From contig JALWEA010000061.1 in the NCBI GenBank assembly GCA_027039465.1, positions 1 through 17,386 of the forward strand: a DNA stretch of 17,386 bases. Reading direction: 5' to 3'. The translations under genes and the position numbers were made by a program. The DNA is from Calditrichia bacterium. Its GTDB lineage: Bacteria; Calditrichota; Calditrichia; Calditrichales; Calditrichaceae. Under the pieces are notes generated by a model that ran no database searches, was not told the origin of the DNA, and saw only the letters and a list, made by a program, of their open reading frames with translations. This document shows, piece after piece, positions 8,701-13,627 of the stretch (position 1 is its first letter; each line of letters begins with the position of its first letter).

Positions 8701-9036
8701 AATTCGTTTAACATGTCGTTCAGTTATTCCAAGTCGGGAGGTTTTCGAATTCCGGTTTGGCCGTTCAACAAGCGCAAGTTTAAAAATGAGATTAGTTTTA
8801 ATCTGACGTTTGACGCCTCGTCCAATCGAACGTTTCAGCGTCAGTTCGGACAGAAAAACTTTGAAGAAAAGCAAAATAACAGTACCTGGAAATTACGTCC
8901 TTCGGCCACCTATCGTTTTAGCACCAAAGTGCAGGGTAGTTTGTTCTATGAAACGGGTGTATCGAAGAATAAGATTTCCGGTAAGTTCTCTTACAATGAA
9001 TTCGGTATTACGGTGAATATTGCTATTAGGGATTGA
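2731..9036 (+). CDS. sprA: SprA/Sov, outer-membrane translocon of the type IX secretion system
   Basis: The 2101-residue protein matches SprA, which forms the giant 36-stranded outer-membrane barrel through which T9SS cargo leaves the periplasm. Family landmarks in order: 'DLSGRSEKRSG' (172-182), 'FSPRFKQTQQF' (194-204), 'VEQNSEAT' (218-225), 'GLFGLKSN' (about 270-277), a second 'VLEGSDVV...DYMIDYFTG' module (about 630-660), 'YVDDFEAS' (795-802), 'GEDVGLDG' (968-975), then long beta-rich barrel segments to the C-terminus. TTG 2731 is chosen because an in-frame TGA lies at 2710 and the next ATGs fall inside the hydrophobic signal segment. From TTG, residues 1-32 form a signal peptide (basic, then hydrophobic 16-31) with predicted cleavage at MA|Q33. 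The ribosome site is weak (AGG, 4 nt before the start). Length is somewhat below the 2300-2500 typical of Bacteroidetes members. Odd points are two EF-hand-like loops (958-969, 1027-1038) and a very basic segment at 1722-1758. The gene stands alone, with large gaps on both sides. Confidence 0.95.
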   Translation: MKTHFFRLKGLPRRKLFSFITFILFIPMILMAQIGIHVPPPPHTVRLFEPKFYGLEKIPYDSTLFNIKPLSYHRLVTMDSTNTYISFREVIGKEDVLLPAVVDLNTYVKMREQFDLRELWKQAVVSRFGQQTESGFGAIKLDIPLHIKSKTFTRIFGSDRIGLKVTGNISFDLSGRSEKRSGSAVTALESQNTFSPRFKQTQQFTVEGKIGDKVTVSVEQNSEATVDIENTLKLRYDGDEDEIVQSIEAGNISLSLPATKYVIFGGSNKGLFGLKSNMQIGNLHITTIASLEKGQQQELSLSGGSSSSTTTVRDYEFIKNRYFFADSVYRAHFEEGLKENDPQTFQFVAGTEILQLEVWISSSYSDPEARRGVADVDPTKYLDANFKYKDIDLDKVQAVPGKVETGYFKRLEYGKDYFYDKYRGFFWLNQTVDNNKILAIAYATANSFSDPNVPTIGTLSEALADTGKTVILKLIKPRQNQPSYTSTWPLMMRNVYFLGGTNIQQDGFDIRIENNVNGTHQIYPAGSDRTYLNLLDLDLLDENGNLVDGGDEKVDKNPYIIDYKNGILIFPCLQPFNPEKGSRFDGRLPKQDLVDIYNLNNSNSTDFVKRSKFDIIVTSKSTKSTFDLGFYVLEGSDVVTLGGQTLVRDKDYMIDYFTGQLTLLSPEAKRSSANIQIKYERANLFQLNKKTIFGTRMEYRFWDKSFIGFTALYMNKSTLDERVRVGQEPFRNFVWDFNTALQFKPRFITRLLDKLPIVETNAESRIDIEGEFAQVLPNPNTLNNTKTHDKDGVAYVDDFEASKRTTTLGIRYRTWSMASVPAIIPKLGNHVFNEKNRTEYLKIDRARAHIVWFNPYRQVPIKDIWPNRDVNAQTGQTTDVLGIDLWRDKGTDPDSAWAGIMRSTASFANQEKTKYIEMWVLGNQGTVNIDIGQISEDWYVRGKNFQGHSSLGNLNTEDKNNNGLLDPGEDVGLDGIPDGQPGDDPDDNWHDVQLNAWNRYDGVLYDGINGTEGNSKAQGAHYPDTEDLDGDGQLSTINAYFEYTFSLDSMDAHAQDWLVGSTPKGWRLFRIPLKEFTRVIGHPDTTFQQILNVRLWFSDIPEEERTRILIATFDFVGNEWEETGVAQDETHRNFVKNDSLFTLAVYNTEENAEAIPGGPEPYKSPPGVTGVRDRITRAMSKEQSLVMRLFGFKAGQIAEARKQLYQVISLVNYRKLRMFVHGDRSLPLEPPQYDENGVPNAEPSPIRFYLRFGSDDKNYYEYGEDVYAGWNKANNVEIDLDDMAAIKDDPSLNIGTTDSLVYLKWLSKPQAYYKAVGKPSLNTIRYFVIGIKHRGDETGRSSDDFTGEIWLDELRLSGVRKVKATAMRLSTRMKFADVANFSAQWESKDADFHNVGKQFGSGNTEERQSYSGKLYLDKFLPAALDISIPIDARASFSRSIPKYKTNSDQLTHYQNDTFERKLRSLFGLRKVTPDIAVMTNKSEVYGIGTTIKKRSKSKFWLLRYTLDGMTFDFDYSKKKSSNWETAFNKSELYKETFSYQIPFGRNNYVEPFKFLRKVPILNKLSTQKIYYTPSQASFNLSISDNKSALLRRNSPKLTRKWNLQSSRSVRTSYKLLNSLDFTFNRSYNSDGDFVGLTHKKLLENIFKKGYFGLDTDIRQSFQGNFKPDLFRWLKPSFSFNSNYSYQLANSYKYRNTSSSSTKRIDISFSPGEFLKTIYNPNKRKRSTSSRYRSRGRRRTVHRTPASRKQKTKKEEKKKSFSFPNPLMWVYNTLASWSNVRTSISRDDRVQNRYLARSPNWRYQFGFTRSPGVPQDSTLDVNLIGPTESKTINIRTQTSFSIANKARVSLSHNYQTQKSKSDYGRSGSGSTSSSYFFLGDDPKAGFHGLGSLFAFVPDWNVQISGIEKMLIFPKFAKSISITHGHSSKYTEQSQVKLDGSFLPTSQTFTSAWQPLVGINISTKWGVTGTIRMTSATNFAYSASGGATKSDNNSFNMSFSYSKSGGFRIPVWPFNKRKFKNEISFNLTFDASSNRTFQRQFGQKNFEEKQNNSTWKLRPSATYRFSTKVQGSLFYETGVSKNKISGKFSYNEFGITVNIAIRD

Positions 9037-9078
9037 TGGGAGTTTTGGTTAAATGGGAGAAGGGTTATTCGTAAAAGC

Positions 9079-9130
9079 TGTCATTGCGAACGATCCCGCG
9101 AGCCTGCGAGCGGGGGAGTGAAGCAATCCC
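9079..9130. repeat. TGTCATTGCG...GAAGCAATCCC palindromic element
   Basis: The arms ATTGC (9083-9087) and GCAAT (9123-9127) enclose an inner stem CCCGC (9095-9099) with GCGGG (9110-9114). The general form (GTCATTGCGA...GAAGCAATC) is a well-known short interspersed palindromic repeat of many bacterial genomes. Part of the same motif (TGTCATTGCAATGCGCGG) recurs at about 17182-17199, next to another repeat copy. Confidence 0.65.
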
Positions 9131-9310
9131 TTCCAAAGCGGCAATGGCTGAGGAAGATTTGATGGCTTGCAGCGCTTTTTCGACCCATCCCCTGTCCCGA
9201 TTATCGGGATGCCTAAGTATTTGTGGTGGTTTGTTGGGTTGTTGAAATAAAGGAGATAATGGCCGGGTTGTCATCGCCCCTATAAATCGGGATGTACTAC
9301 GAAGTCTGAA

Positions 9311-9405
9311 ACCATGGCATGCACTACGGATTATTAAGATAGTGACATGGTTGCCTTTAAAACCCACCCCCGGCCCCTCCCTGCGAAGCGCATGGAGGGG
9401 TGCCT
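9311..9405 (+). repeat. Dispersed repeat, copy 1 (complete with terminal hairpin)
   Basis: Bases 9311-9384 match 17201-17274 at 71 of 74 positions without gaps. A CCATGG-starting head and 'ATTATTAAGATAGTGACATGG' type core are followed by 'TTTAAAACCCACCCCCGG' and a hairpin: CCCCTCC (9374-9380) pairs with GGAGGGG (9394-9400) and TGCG (9382-9385) with CGCA (9389-9392). The head alone recurs at 16993-17031. No ORF is implied. It behaves like a non-autonomous dispersed element. Confidence 0.8.
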
Positions 9406-9668
9406 GAAGAGATGTGGTCGTGTGCTATTAATAGATTGTTAACAAGGGCTGGGCTCCGAATTAACAAGAAAAAAACTTGCGTATAAGCCGGTTCGTTACG
9501 TCAAGAGTAGGGGAGAGTGCAGCGAGAGAAGCGGCGATCTCTGCCAAAGTAGCAACGAATGTAATGGATTCTTCGTTTCGTTGCAGTTACTTGGCATTCG
9601 GACGTGATCTTTTACATTATCGGGCACGGAATGATTTTCAACTCAACAATTCACCAAATGCACTCAGC

Positions 9669-9726
9669 TAATGGGGCACCCTTCCCTACGCGTCGTAGGG
9701 AAGGGAAGGGGATGGGTTTTAAAACG
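9669..9726 (-). repeat. Inverted relative of the dispersed-repeat hairpin module
   Basis: Read on the minus strand this gives 'TTTTAAAACCCATCCCC', a C-rich run, a hairpin, then 'GGGTGCCCC'. This parallels the order at 9355-9405 (TTTAAAACCCACCCCC, hairpin, GGGGTGCC). Its hairpin is perfect: CCCTTCCCTACG (9679-9690), a 3-nt loop, CGTAGGGAAGGG (9694-9705). The loop-side bases differ from copy 1 while pairing is kept, which suggests the fold matters more than the sequence. Confidence 0.65.
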
Positions 9727-9769
9727 AAATTCGCAAGCAGGTTCAATCTAACAATCTAACGAACAAGGG

Positions 9770-9801
9770 ATTCTTCGTTCCGCTGAAGCGGAACTTAGAA
9801 T
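9770..9801. repeat. ATTCTTCG...AGAATGACA hairpin element
   Basis: ATTCT (9770-9774) pairs with AGAAT (9797-9801). Inside, GTTCCGC (9777-9783) pairs perfectly with GCGGAAC (9788-9794) around a TGAA loop. On the minus strand it reads TGTCATTCT...GAAGAATCC, a form seen as an interspersed palindrome in many bacterial genomes. A half-like copy ('GGATTCTTCG') lies at 9567-9576. Confidence 0.6.
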
Positions 9802-9896
9802 GACAGTCCACTAACATTTCAATAGCACGAGCGAGCGTAGCGAGAGATGGGGGCAAAAAGTACAGGTAGCGGTATTTGTTTTTTCCACCCCCTGCT

Positions 9897-9915
9897 GTCC
9901 CCCTCGTAGGGGGAC
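9897..9915. repeat. Perfect GTCCCCCT/AGGGGGAC hairpin
   Basis: An 8-bp perfect stem (9897-9904 with 9908-9915) around the loop CGT. It belongs with 10033-10051 and 13023-13052, which have the same C-run, short loop, G-run build. There is no T-tract after it, so a standard terminator is unlikely. Confidence 0.6.
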
Positions 9916-10032
9916 GCAAAACGGTACGAATGATTTTGCCCGATGAAAAGTTGAACTTATGGTTGGGGGAAAGAGTAAACACCGAACCACTGGCAAATTG
10001 GGTAAAGCGCACAATTTTACAAACAACTTTGC

Positions 10033-10059
10033 ATCCCCCTGCGAGGGGGATTTAGGGGG
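10033..10059. repeat. ATCCCCCT/AGGGGGAT hairpin followed by TTAGGGGGT
   Basis: A perfect 8-bp stem (10033-10040 with 10044-10051) with a 3-nt loop, then TTAGGGGGT. The same trailing block after a C/G-run hairpin is seen at 13023-13061 (AATGAGGGGGT), so these two are probably members of one repeat family. It lies about 150 nt before the M28 gene start. Confidence 0.6.
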
Positions 10060-10206
10060 TCTAAACACGGCAAACTACCCGGTTCGTAGTCTGAATTTAA
10101 AAAAACAGCCTAAACTTTTCAGGGATCTACGTTGCGCTATGCTCCGTTCGGAAGGGCGGTTGTAAAAACTTTTAATCCCGTTTAGGGATGAATACGAGAG
10201 GTTATA

Positions 10207-11109
10207 ATGAAAAATATTCTAAAAACATTAACGATTCTTTTGGTGGCGGTTTCCGCTTCTTTTGCCCAGTTTAGCGGGCAGCAGGCCTACAAATACCTGG
10301 TGAAACAAGTGGCCTTCGGGCCAAGAAATCCCGGTAGTGTCGGTCATGAAAAATGCCTGCACTATTTGCAGCAGGAGATGAGTAAATGGGCGGACAAGGT
10401 AGATTTGCAAAGCTTTACTTACAACGATGAATTGCGCGGTAAAAAGCTGCATCTCACCAATATCATCGCCCGCTTTAATCCCAAAAACAAACAACGCATC
10501 TTTTTCGCCGCCCACTGGGATACACGTCCTTTTGCCGATCAGGACGTGAAGAAAAATCAGAATACACCGATTCCGGGCGCGAATGACGGGGCCAGCGGGG
10601 TAGCCGTACTTTTGGAAATGGCTCGTGTGCTGCACGCCCAGCGGCCGAATATCGGGGTGGATTTTATTTTGTTCGACGGGGAAGATTACGGTCGTGCCGG
10701 ACATTTGGATGAATATTTCCTAGGCTCGCGCTATTATGCCAAACATTACGGCGAATACGGTTACACCCACCAATTCGGCATTTTAATCGATATGATCGGC
10801 GATGCGCAATTGACTATCAAAAAAGAAGGGTATTCCGTGCAAAATCTACCTTGGTTGGTGGATAAAGTCTGGAAAGTGGCTCACAGTCTTGGATTTTACG
10901 AATTTTCCGACCAATTTTTGGGCTATGTGGATGACGATCATGTGCCGTTGCTGAAAGCCGGTATTCCTTGCATCGATCTGATCGATTTCGAATATCCGGA
11001 CAAAACCAATCGATATTGGCACACTTTACAGGATACGCCCGATAAGTGCAGCCCGCAAAGTTTGTACATTGTGGGCACGGTATTGCTGGAGGTACTTTAT
11101 GAAGAATGA
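10207..11109 (+). CDS. Exported M28-family enzyme, glutaminyl-peptide cyclotransferase-like
   Basis: The 300-residue protein has a signal peptide (residues 1-20, cleavage SFA|Q21), so it acts in the periplasm or outside. The M28 zinc-site motifs are in order: 'HWDTR' (103-107), 'GANDGASG' (124-131), 'FDGEDYG' (156-162), 'DMIGD' (195-199), 'DDDHVP' (242-247) and 'YWHT' (270-273). By comparison with human glutaminyl cyclase, D127, D160 and H272 would hold zinc, E159 would be the general acid/base, and D195 and D243 would complete the site. The 'DDH-x-P...YWHT' ending is typical of bacterial glutaminyl cyclases, which turn an N-terminal Gln into pyroglutamate. An aminopeptidase is the alternative. 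D160 stands where the human enzyme has Glu. GAGAGG (10196-10201) precedes ATG by 5 nt. The end overlaps prmA by 11 nt, implying translational coupling. Confidence 0.85.
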   Translation: MKNILKTLTILLVAVSASFAQFSGQQAYKYLVKQVAFGPRNPGSVGHEKCLHYLQQEMSKWADKVDLQSFTYNDELRGKKLHLTNIIARFNPKNKQRIFFAAHWDTRPFADQDVKKNQNTPIPGANDGASGVAVLLEMARVLHAQRPNIGVDFILFDGEDYGRAGHLDEYFLGSRYYAKHYGEYGYTHQFGILIDMIGDAQLTIKKEGYSVQNLPWLVDKVWKVAHSLGFYEFSDQFLGYVDDDHVPLLKAGIPCIDLIDFEYPDKTNRYWHTLQDTPDKCSPQSLYIVGTVLLEVLYEE

Positions 11110-11971
11110 GCAAGCGCAATGGGTCGCCGTAAGTATTCAGGCTTTGCCTTCCTATTTGGAAACGTTGTCCGCATTTATTTTTGCCACGCGTGCACAGGGA
11201 ATTCAGGAGGAAGAAAACGGGTTTGTGGTATTTTACGAGGCCGTGGATTGGTCGCCGGAAACCCATCATCTGCTTGTTAAGGAATTGCAACGCATTGTGC
11301 CGGATTTTGACGAAAGTCGAATGCAGGTTCAAATTCGGCAAAACGAAGACTGGCTGGAGAATTGGAAGCGGAATTTCAAACCTTTCCATTTAACGGAAAC
11401 TTTGGTCATTCAGCCCGATTGGGAAAATTACCGGGCGCAACCGGGAGAAACGGTGTTAACCATTGCACCAAAAATGGCTTTTGGCACCGGTCATCATGAA
11501 AGTACCCAGTTGTGTCTTTTTTTGATGGATGAAATTTTACAACCGGGAATGAGCGTTTTGGACGTGGGCGCCGGCAGCGGAATCCTTTCCATTTACGCCA
11601 AAAAGAAGGGCGCGGCTTCGGTACTTGGCATTGATAACGATCCGGTAACCATTGAAAATGCCAATGAAAATTTGGCTTTGAACCGAATCGATTCCGGCGT
11701 GGAATTTAAACTTGGCGACGGCCATGCCTTTTCCGGCAAGCCGTTCGATTTGGTGATCGCCAATATCAATCGTAATATTTTATTGGAAATCATGGAAAAT
11801 TTGCGACAGGCAACCCGTTCCGGCGGTAAACTGATACTTTCCGGAATTTTGAAAACGGATCGATCGTTGATGGTGGATGCGCTCGAAGAACAGGGCTTTG
11901 AATTAATTCCCGAAAAAGTGAAAAACGAGTGGATTGGACTGGCCTTTAAGAAGAAAGCGGGCAGTAAATGA
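11099..11971 (+). CDS. prmA: Ribosomal protein L11 methyltransferase PrmA
   Basis: The start is set at ATG 11099 (290 residues), 6 nt after GGAGG (11088-11092); a longer frame from TTG 11069 lacks this support. The protein has an N-terminal substrate-recognition part (about 1-110), the PrmA hallmark 'MAFGTGHHEST' (126-136), an S-adenosylmethionine site 'LDVGAGSG' (154-161) with the acidic 'GIDNDP' after the next strand, and the family motif 'ANINRN' (221-226), close to the N-[ILV]-x-x-[NP] site of class I methyltransferases. PrmA methylates ribosomal protein L11 in the cytoplasm. The variants H132-H133 and NINRN are of the form common in Bacteroidetes. The gene overlaps the upstream M28 gene by 11 nt and the downstream phosphatase by the 4 nt ATGA, so all three are likely one transcript. 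Confidence 0.93.
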   Translation: MKNEQAQWVAVSIQALPSYLETLSAFIFATRAQGIQEEENGFVVFYEAVDWSPETHHLLVKELQRIVPDFDESRMQVQIRQNEDWLENWKRNFKPFHLTETLVIQPDWENYRAQPGETVLTIAPKMAFGTGHHESTQLCLFLMDEILQPGMSVLDVGAGSGILSIYAKKKGAASVLGIDNDPVTIENANENLALNRIDSGVEFKLGDGHAFSGKPFDLVIANINRNILLEIMENLRQATRSGGKLILSGILKTDRSLMVDALEEQGFELIPEKVKNEWIGLAFKKKAGSK

Positions 11972-12906
11972 AAAAGACGGCACCGGTAGCGGTCATTGAT
12001 TTGGGAACGCATTCGGCTTTGTTGTTGATTGCGGAGTTGCAGGAAAATAATCGGCTTCATGTTTTAAAAGAAGATTTTAGGATCACTCGTCTGGGCGCCG
12101 GCATCGGCAAAAGCGATGAACTGTTGCCCGAAAATCAGGCGTACGCTTTAACGCAACTAAAAACTTTTCAAAATGAAATTAAAGAATTTGCCGTCGATCG
12201 AACGGTGGTTTTAGCCACCGAAGCTCTTCGTCAGGCAAGTAACGCGAATGCGTTTTTGCAAAGAATTCAGGACGCGTTCGGTTGGCAGGTAACGGTGCTC
12301 TCGCCGCAGGAAGAAGCGCAACTTACCTATCTGGGCGCCGTTTCGGTTTTTGATGATTTTGCTTCCAAACCGTTTACCGTAGTGGATGTGGGCGGAGGCA
12401 GTACGGAAATAACAATGGGTAAGGGCAAGTCGATTAAAAACATACGCTCCTTGCCGGTGGGCGTTGTGCGCCTGGCGGAAAAATTAAATTACAAAGAAAA
12501 GATTATTCCTCGGGATATTGCCGGTATTCAGGAATTTTTGGATGCCTGGTTCGACGAATACGAATTGAAAAAATTAACGGAAGACACTATTTTAGTCGGC
12601 ACCGGAGGCACCATTACTACGGCCGCAGCCATTAAGCAAAAAATGGAAGTTTACGATGCGGAGACCATTGACAAGACCTCTTTAACTTTGGACGAACTGC
12701 TCATGATGTTTGAAGATTTAAACGCAAAATCTTTGCAGGAACGCAGAGCGGTTCCGGGTTTGGAAGCCGGTCGGGAAGATGTGATTATTTACGGATTGAT
12801 TATTTACATCCATTTTTTGCAGCGTGCCGGTATCTGGCGGATAAAAGTTTCGTCCCGAGGTCTCAGGCACGGATATTTGTTGGGCGAGGATTTAAATCAA
12901 AAATAG
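11968..12906 (+). CDS. Ppx/GppA family phosphatase (exopolyphosphatase-like)
   Basis: The 312-residue protein starts at ATG inside the ATGA overlap with the prmA stop. It carries the ASKHA-fold signatures of Ppx/GppA: 'VIDLGTHS' (9-16), 'ATEALRQASN' (83-92), 'SPQEEAQ' (112-118) with the likely catalytic Glu115 or Glu116, 'VDVGGGSTEI' (139-148) and 'GTGGT' (211-215). A 'PGLEAGREDV' segment near the C-terminus is family-typical. Members hydrolyse polyphosphate or the 5'-phosphate of pppGpp; which substrate applies here cannot be told. It is the short two-lobed form without the extra C-terminal HD-like domains of E. coli Ppx/GppA. It is probably cytoplasmic and co-expressed with prmA. Confidence 0.9.
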   Translation: MKKTAPVAVIDLGTHSALLLIAELQENNRLHVLKEDFRITRLGAGIGKSDELLPENQAYALTQLKTFQNEIKEFAVDRTVVLATEALRQASNANAFLQRIQDAFGWQVTVLSPQEEAQLTYLGAVSVFDDFASKPFTVVDVGGGSTEITMGKGKSIKNIRSLPVGVVRLAEKLNYKEKIIPRDIAGIQEFLDAWFDEYELKKLTEDTILVGTGGTITTAAAIKQKMEVYDAETIDKTSLTLDELLMMFEDLNAKSLQERRAVPGLEAGREDVIIYGLIIYIHFLQRAGIWRIKVSSRGLRHGYLLGEDLNQK

Positions 12907-12915
12907 GTTAGATAC

Positions 12916-12953
12916 ATTTGAAAAAATGCCGTGATTTCAGGATTTTTTCAAAT
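12916..12953. terminator. AT-rich perfect inverted repeat after the phosphatase gene
   Basis: ATTTGAAAAAAT (12916-12927) pairs perfectly over 12 bp with ATTTTTTCAAAT (12942-12953), starting 10 nt past the TAG. The T-run sits within the right arm, so it could end transcription on either strand, but the stem has almost no GC and an intrinsic terminator is only one reading. A regulator-binding site is another. Confidence 0.4.
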
Positions 12954-13022
12954 TTTGAATAGTCGATGCTGATTTCTACTCTCCCATTAATCATGGCCAA
13001 ATCCATGTTGATCAGTAGATTA

Positions 13023-13061
13023 CCTCCCCTTCTCTTCGAAGAAGAGAGGGGGAATGAGGGG
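13023..13061. repeat. C/G-run imperfect hairpin with trailing TGAGGGGGT
   Basis: Centred on TTCGAA (13035-13040), an imperfect stem of about 15 pairs spans 13023-13052: eleven standard pairs, two wobble pairs and two mismatches. It is followed by AATGAGGGGGT. The build matches 10033-10059. It lies about 75 nt before the lipoprotein start and may affect read-through between the two clusters. Confidence 0.55.
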
Positions 13062-13135
13062 GTGAGTTAAAAATCGCAAATTAATTTTTCAAAGGTTTCG
13101 TTTAAGAAATTTTAAAATAACGCAAAGGATAGCGC

Positions 13136-13627
13136 ATGCAAAAGATCATTTTATTTTTAACGATTGTCGTAATGGCAGCGTTCTTTATGACGGCCTGCGG
13201 TGATGACAACGGCACGAATCCGACCGAAAAAAATAAAGGCGCTGGCAAAATTTTGTGGGTTGAAGTGCCGGACAGTATTCAAATTCCGCCGGAAGGCACG
13301 TTTCGAAAGGCCCTGGTCAAAGCGGCCGTTGAAGATCCGGACGGATTGCAGGATGTGGATTCGGTCTATTTTTACTCCCGTAAACCGGACGGTACTTTGG
13401 CCAACAACGGCAAGCCGCTGCCCATGGTGGATAACGGCAAACCGTTTAACATCAATAATCCGTGGGTGGATGCCGGAGACGAAAAAGCGGGCGACGGAAT
13501 TTATTCGCTAACCATTCTGATCGACAATAGCGCGCTGACGGGCAAGTTCTATTTTACCTTTTACATGCGCGATAAAGCCGGAAATCTTTCCGATAGTGTC
13601 ATTGATTCGGTTGAGGTGTACCAATGA
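13136..13627 (+). CDS. Putative surface lipoprotein with Ig-like fold
   Basis: The 163-residue protein has a lipoprotein signal peptide: hydrophobic residues 3-17, then 'MTAC' with the lipidated Cys at 21. Right after Cys comes 'GDDNGTNPTE', an acidic flexible linker that recalls the lipoprotein export signals of Bacteroidetes, so surface exposure is plausible. Residues about 38-163 look like one beta-sandwich: 'VEDPDGLQDVDSVYFY' followed by 'AGDGIYS' and 'DKAGNLSDS', a pattern seen in Ig-like or cadherin-like extracellular domains. No catalytic motif is visible. ATG 13136 follows AAAGGA (13124-13129) by 6 nt. The stop overlaps the next start as ATGA, so it is the first gene of the lipoprotein-propeller-PorV-PorV cluster. 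Function unknown; a binding or anchoring partner of the propeller protein is a guess. Confidence 0.8.
   Translation: MQKIILFLTIVVMAAFFMTACGDDNGTNPTEKNKGAGKILWVEVPDSIQIPPEGTFRKALVKAAVEDPDGLQDVDSVYFYSRKPDGTLANNGKPLPMVDNGKPFNINNPWVDAGDEKAGDGIYSLTILIDNSALTGKFYFTFYMRDKAGNLSDSVIDSVEVYQ

Larger units (their letters stand above)
9037..10206. other. 1.17-kb intergenic stretch packed with palindromic repeats
   Basis: No gene is supported here. Short open frames on both strands translate repeat DNA, have no good starts, and are not recognised as proteins. Present instead are: a short relative of the TATTCGT repeat (9047-9072), a TGTCATTGCG-type element (9079-9130), a 15-nt palindrome (TCCCGAT/ATCGGGA, 9195-9209), the long dispersed element with its hairpin (9311-9405), an inverted relative of that hairpin (9669-9726), an ATTCT...AGAAT hairpin (9770-9801), and two C/G-run hairpins (9897-9915, 10033-10051). 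It is likely an accumulation site for non-coding repeats between sprA and the next operon. Confidence 0.75.

Noticed and set aside
8194..8874. 226-codon open frame on the minus strand inside sprA
   Set aside because: It lies wholly within the well-supported sprA coding region, has no recognisable domain or good ribosome site, and reads as an antisense shadow.
9477..9671. 64-codon plus-strand open frame in the repeat-rich gap
   Set aside because: It translates palindromic repeat DNA (including a 'GGATTCTTCG' half-element) and lacks a ribosome site; not a credible gene.
9037..10206. CRISPR array
   Set aside because: The repeats are of several unrelated types with irregular spacing and no unit is repeated with spacers of constant length.
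11069..11098. Extension of prmA to an upstream TTG
   Set aside because: It would overlap the M28 gene by 41 nt, has no ribosome site, and ATG 11099 follows GGAGG at ideal distance.
10817..11389. 190-codon minus-strand open frame across the M28 and prmA genes
   Set aside because: It crosses two confidently identified genes; composition is low-likelihood for a real protein and no motif is seen.
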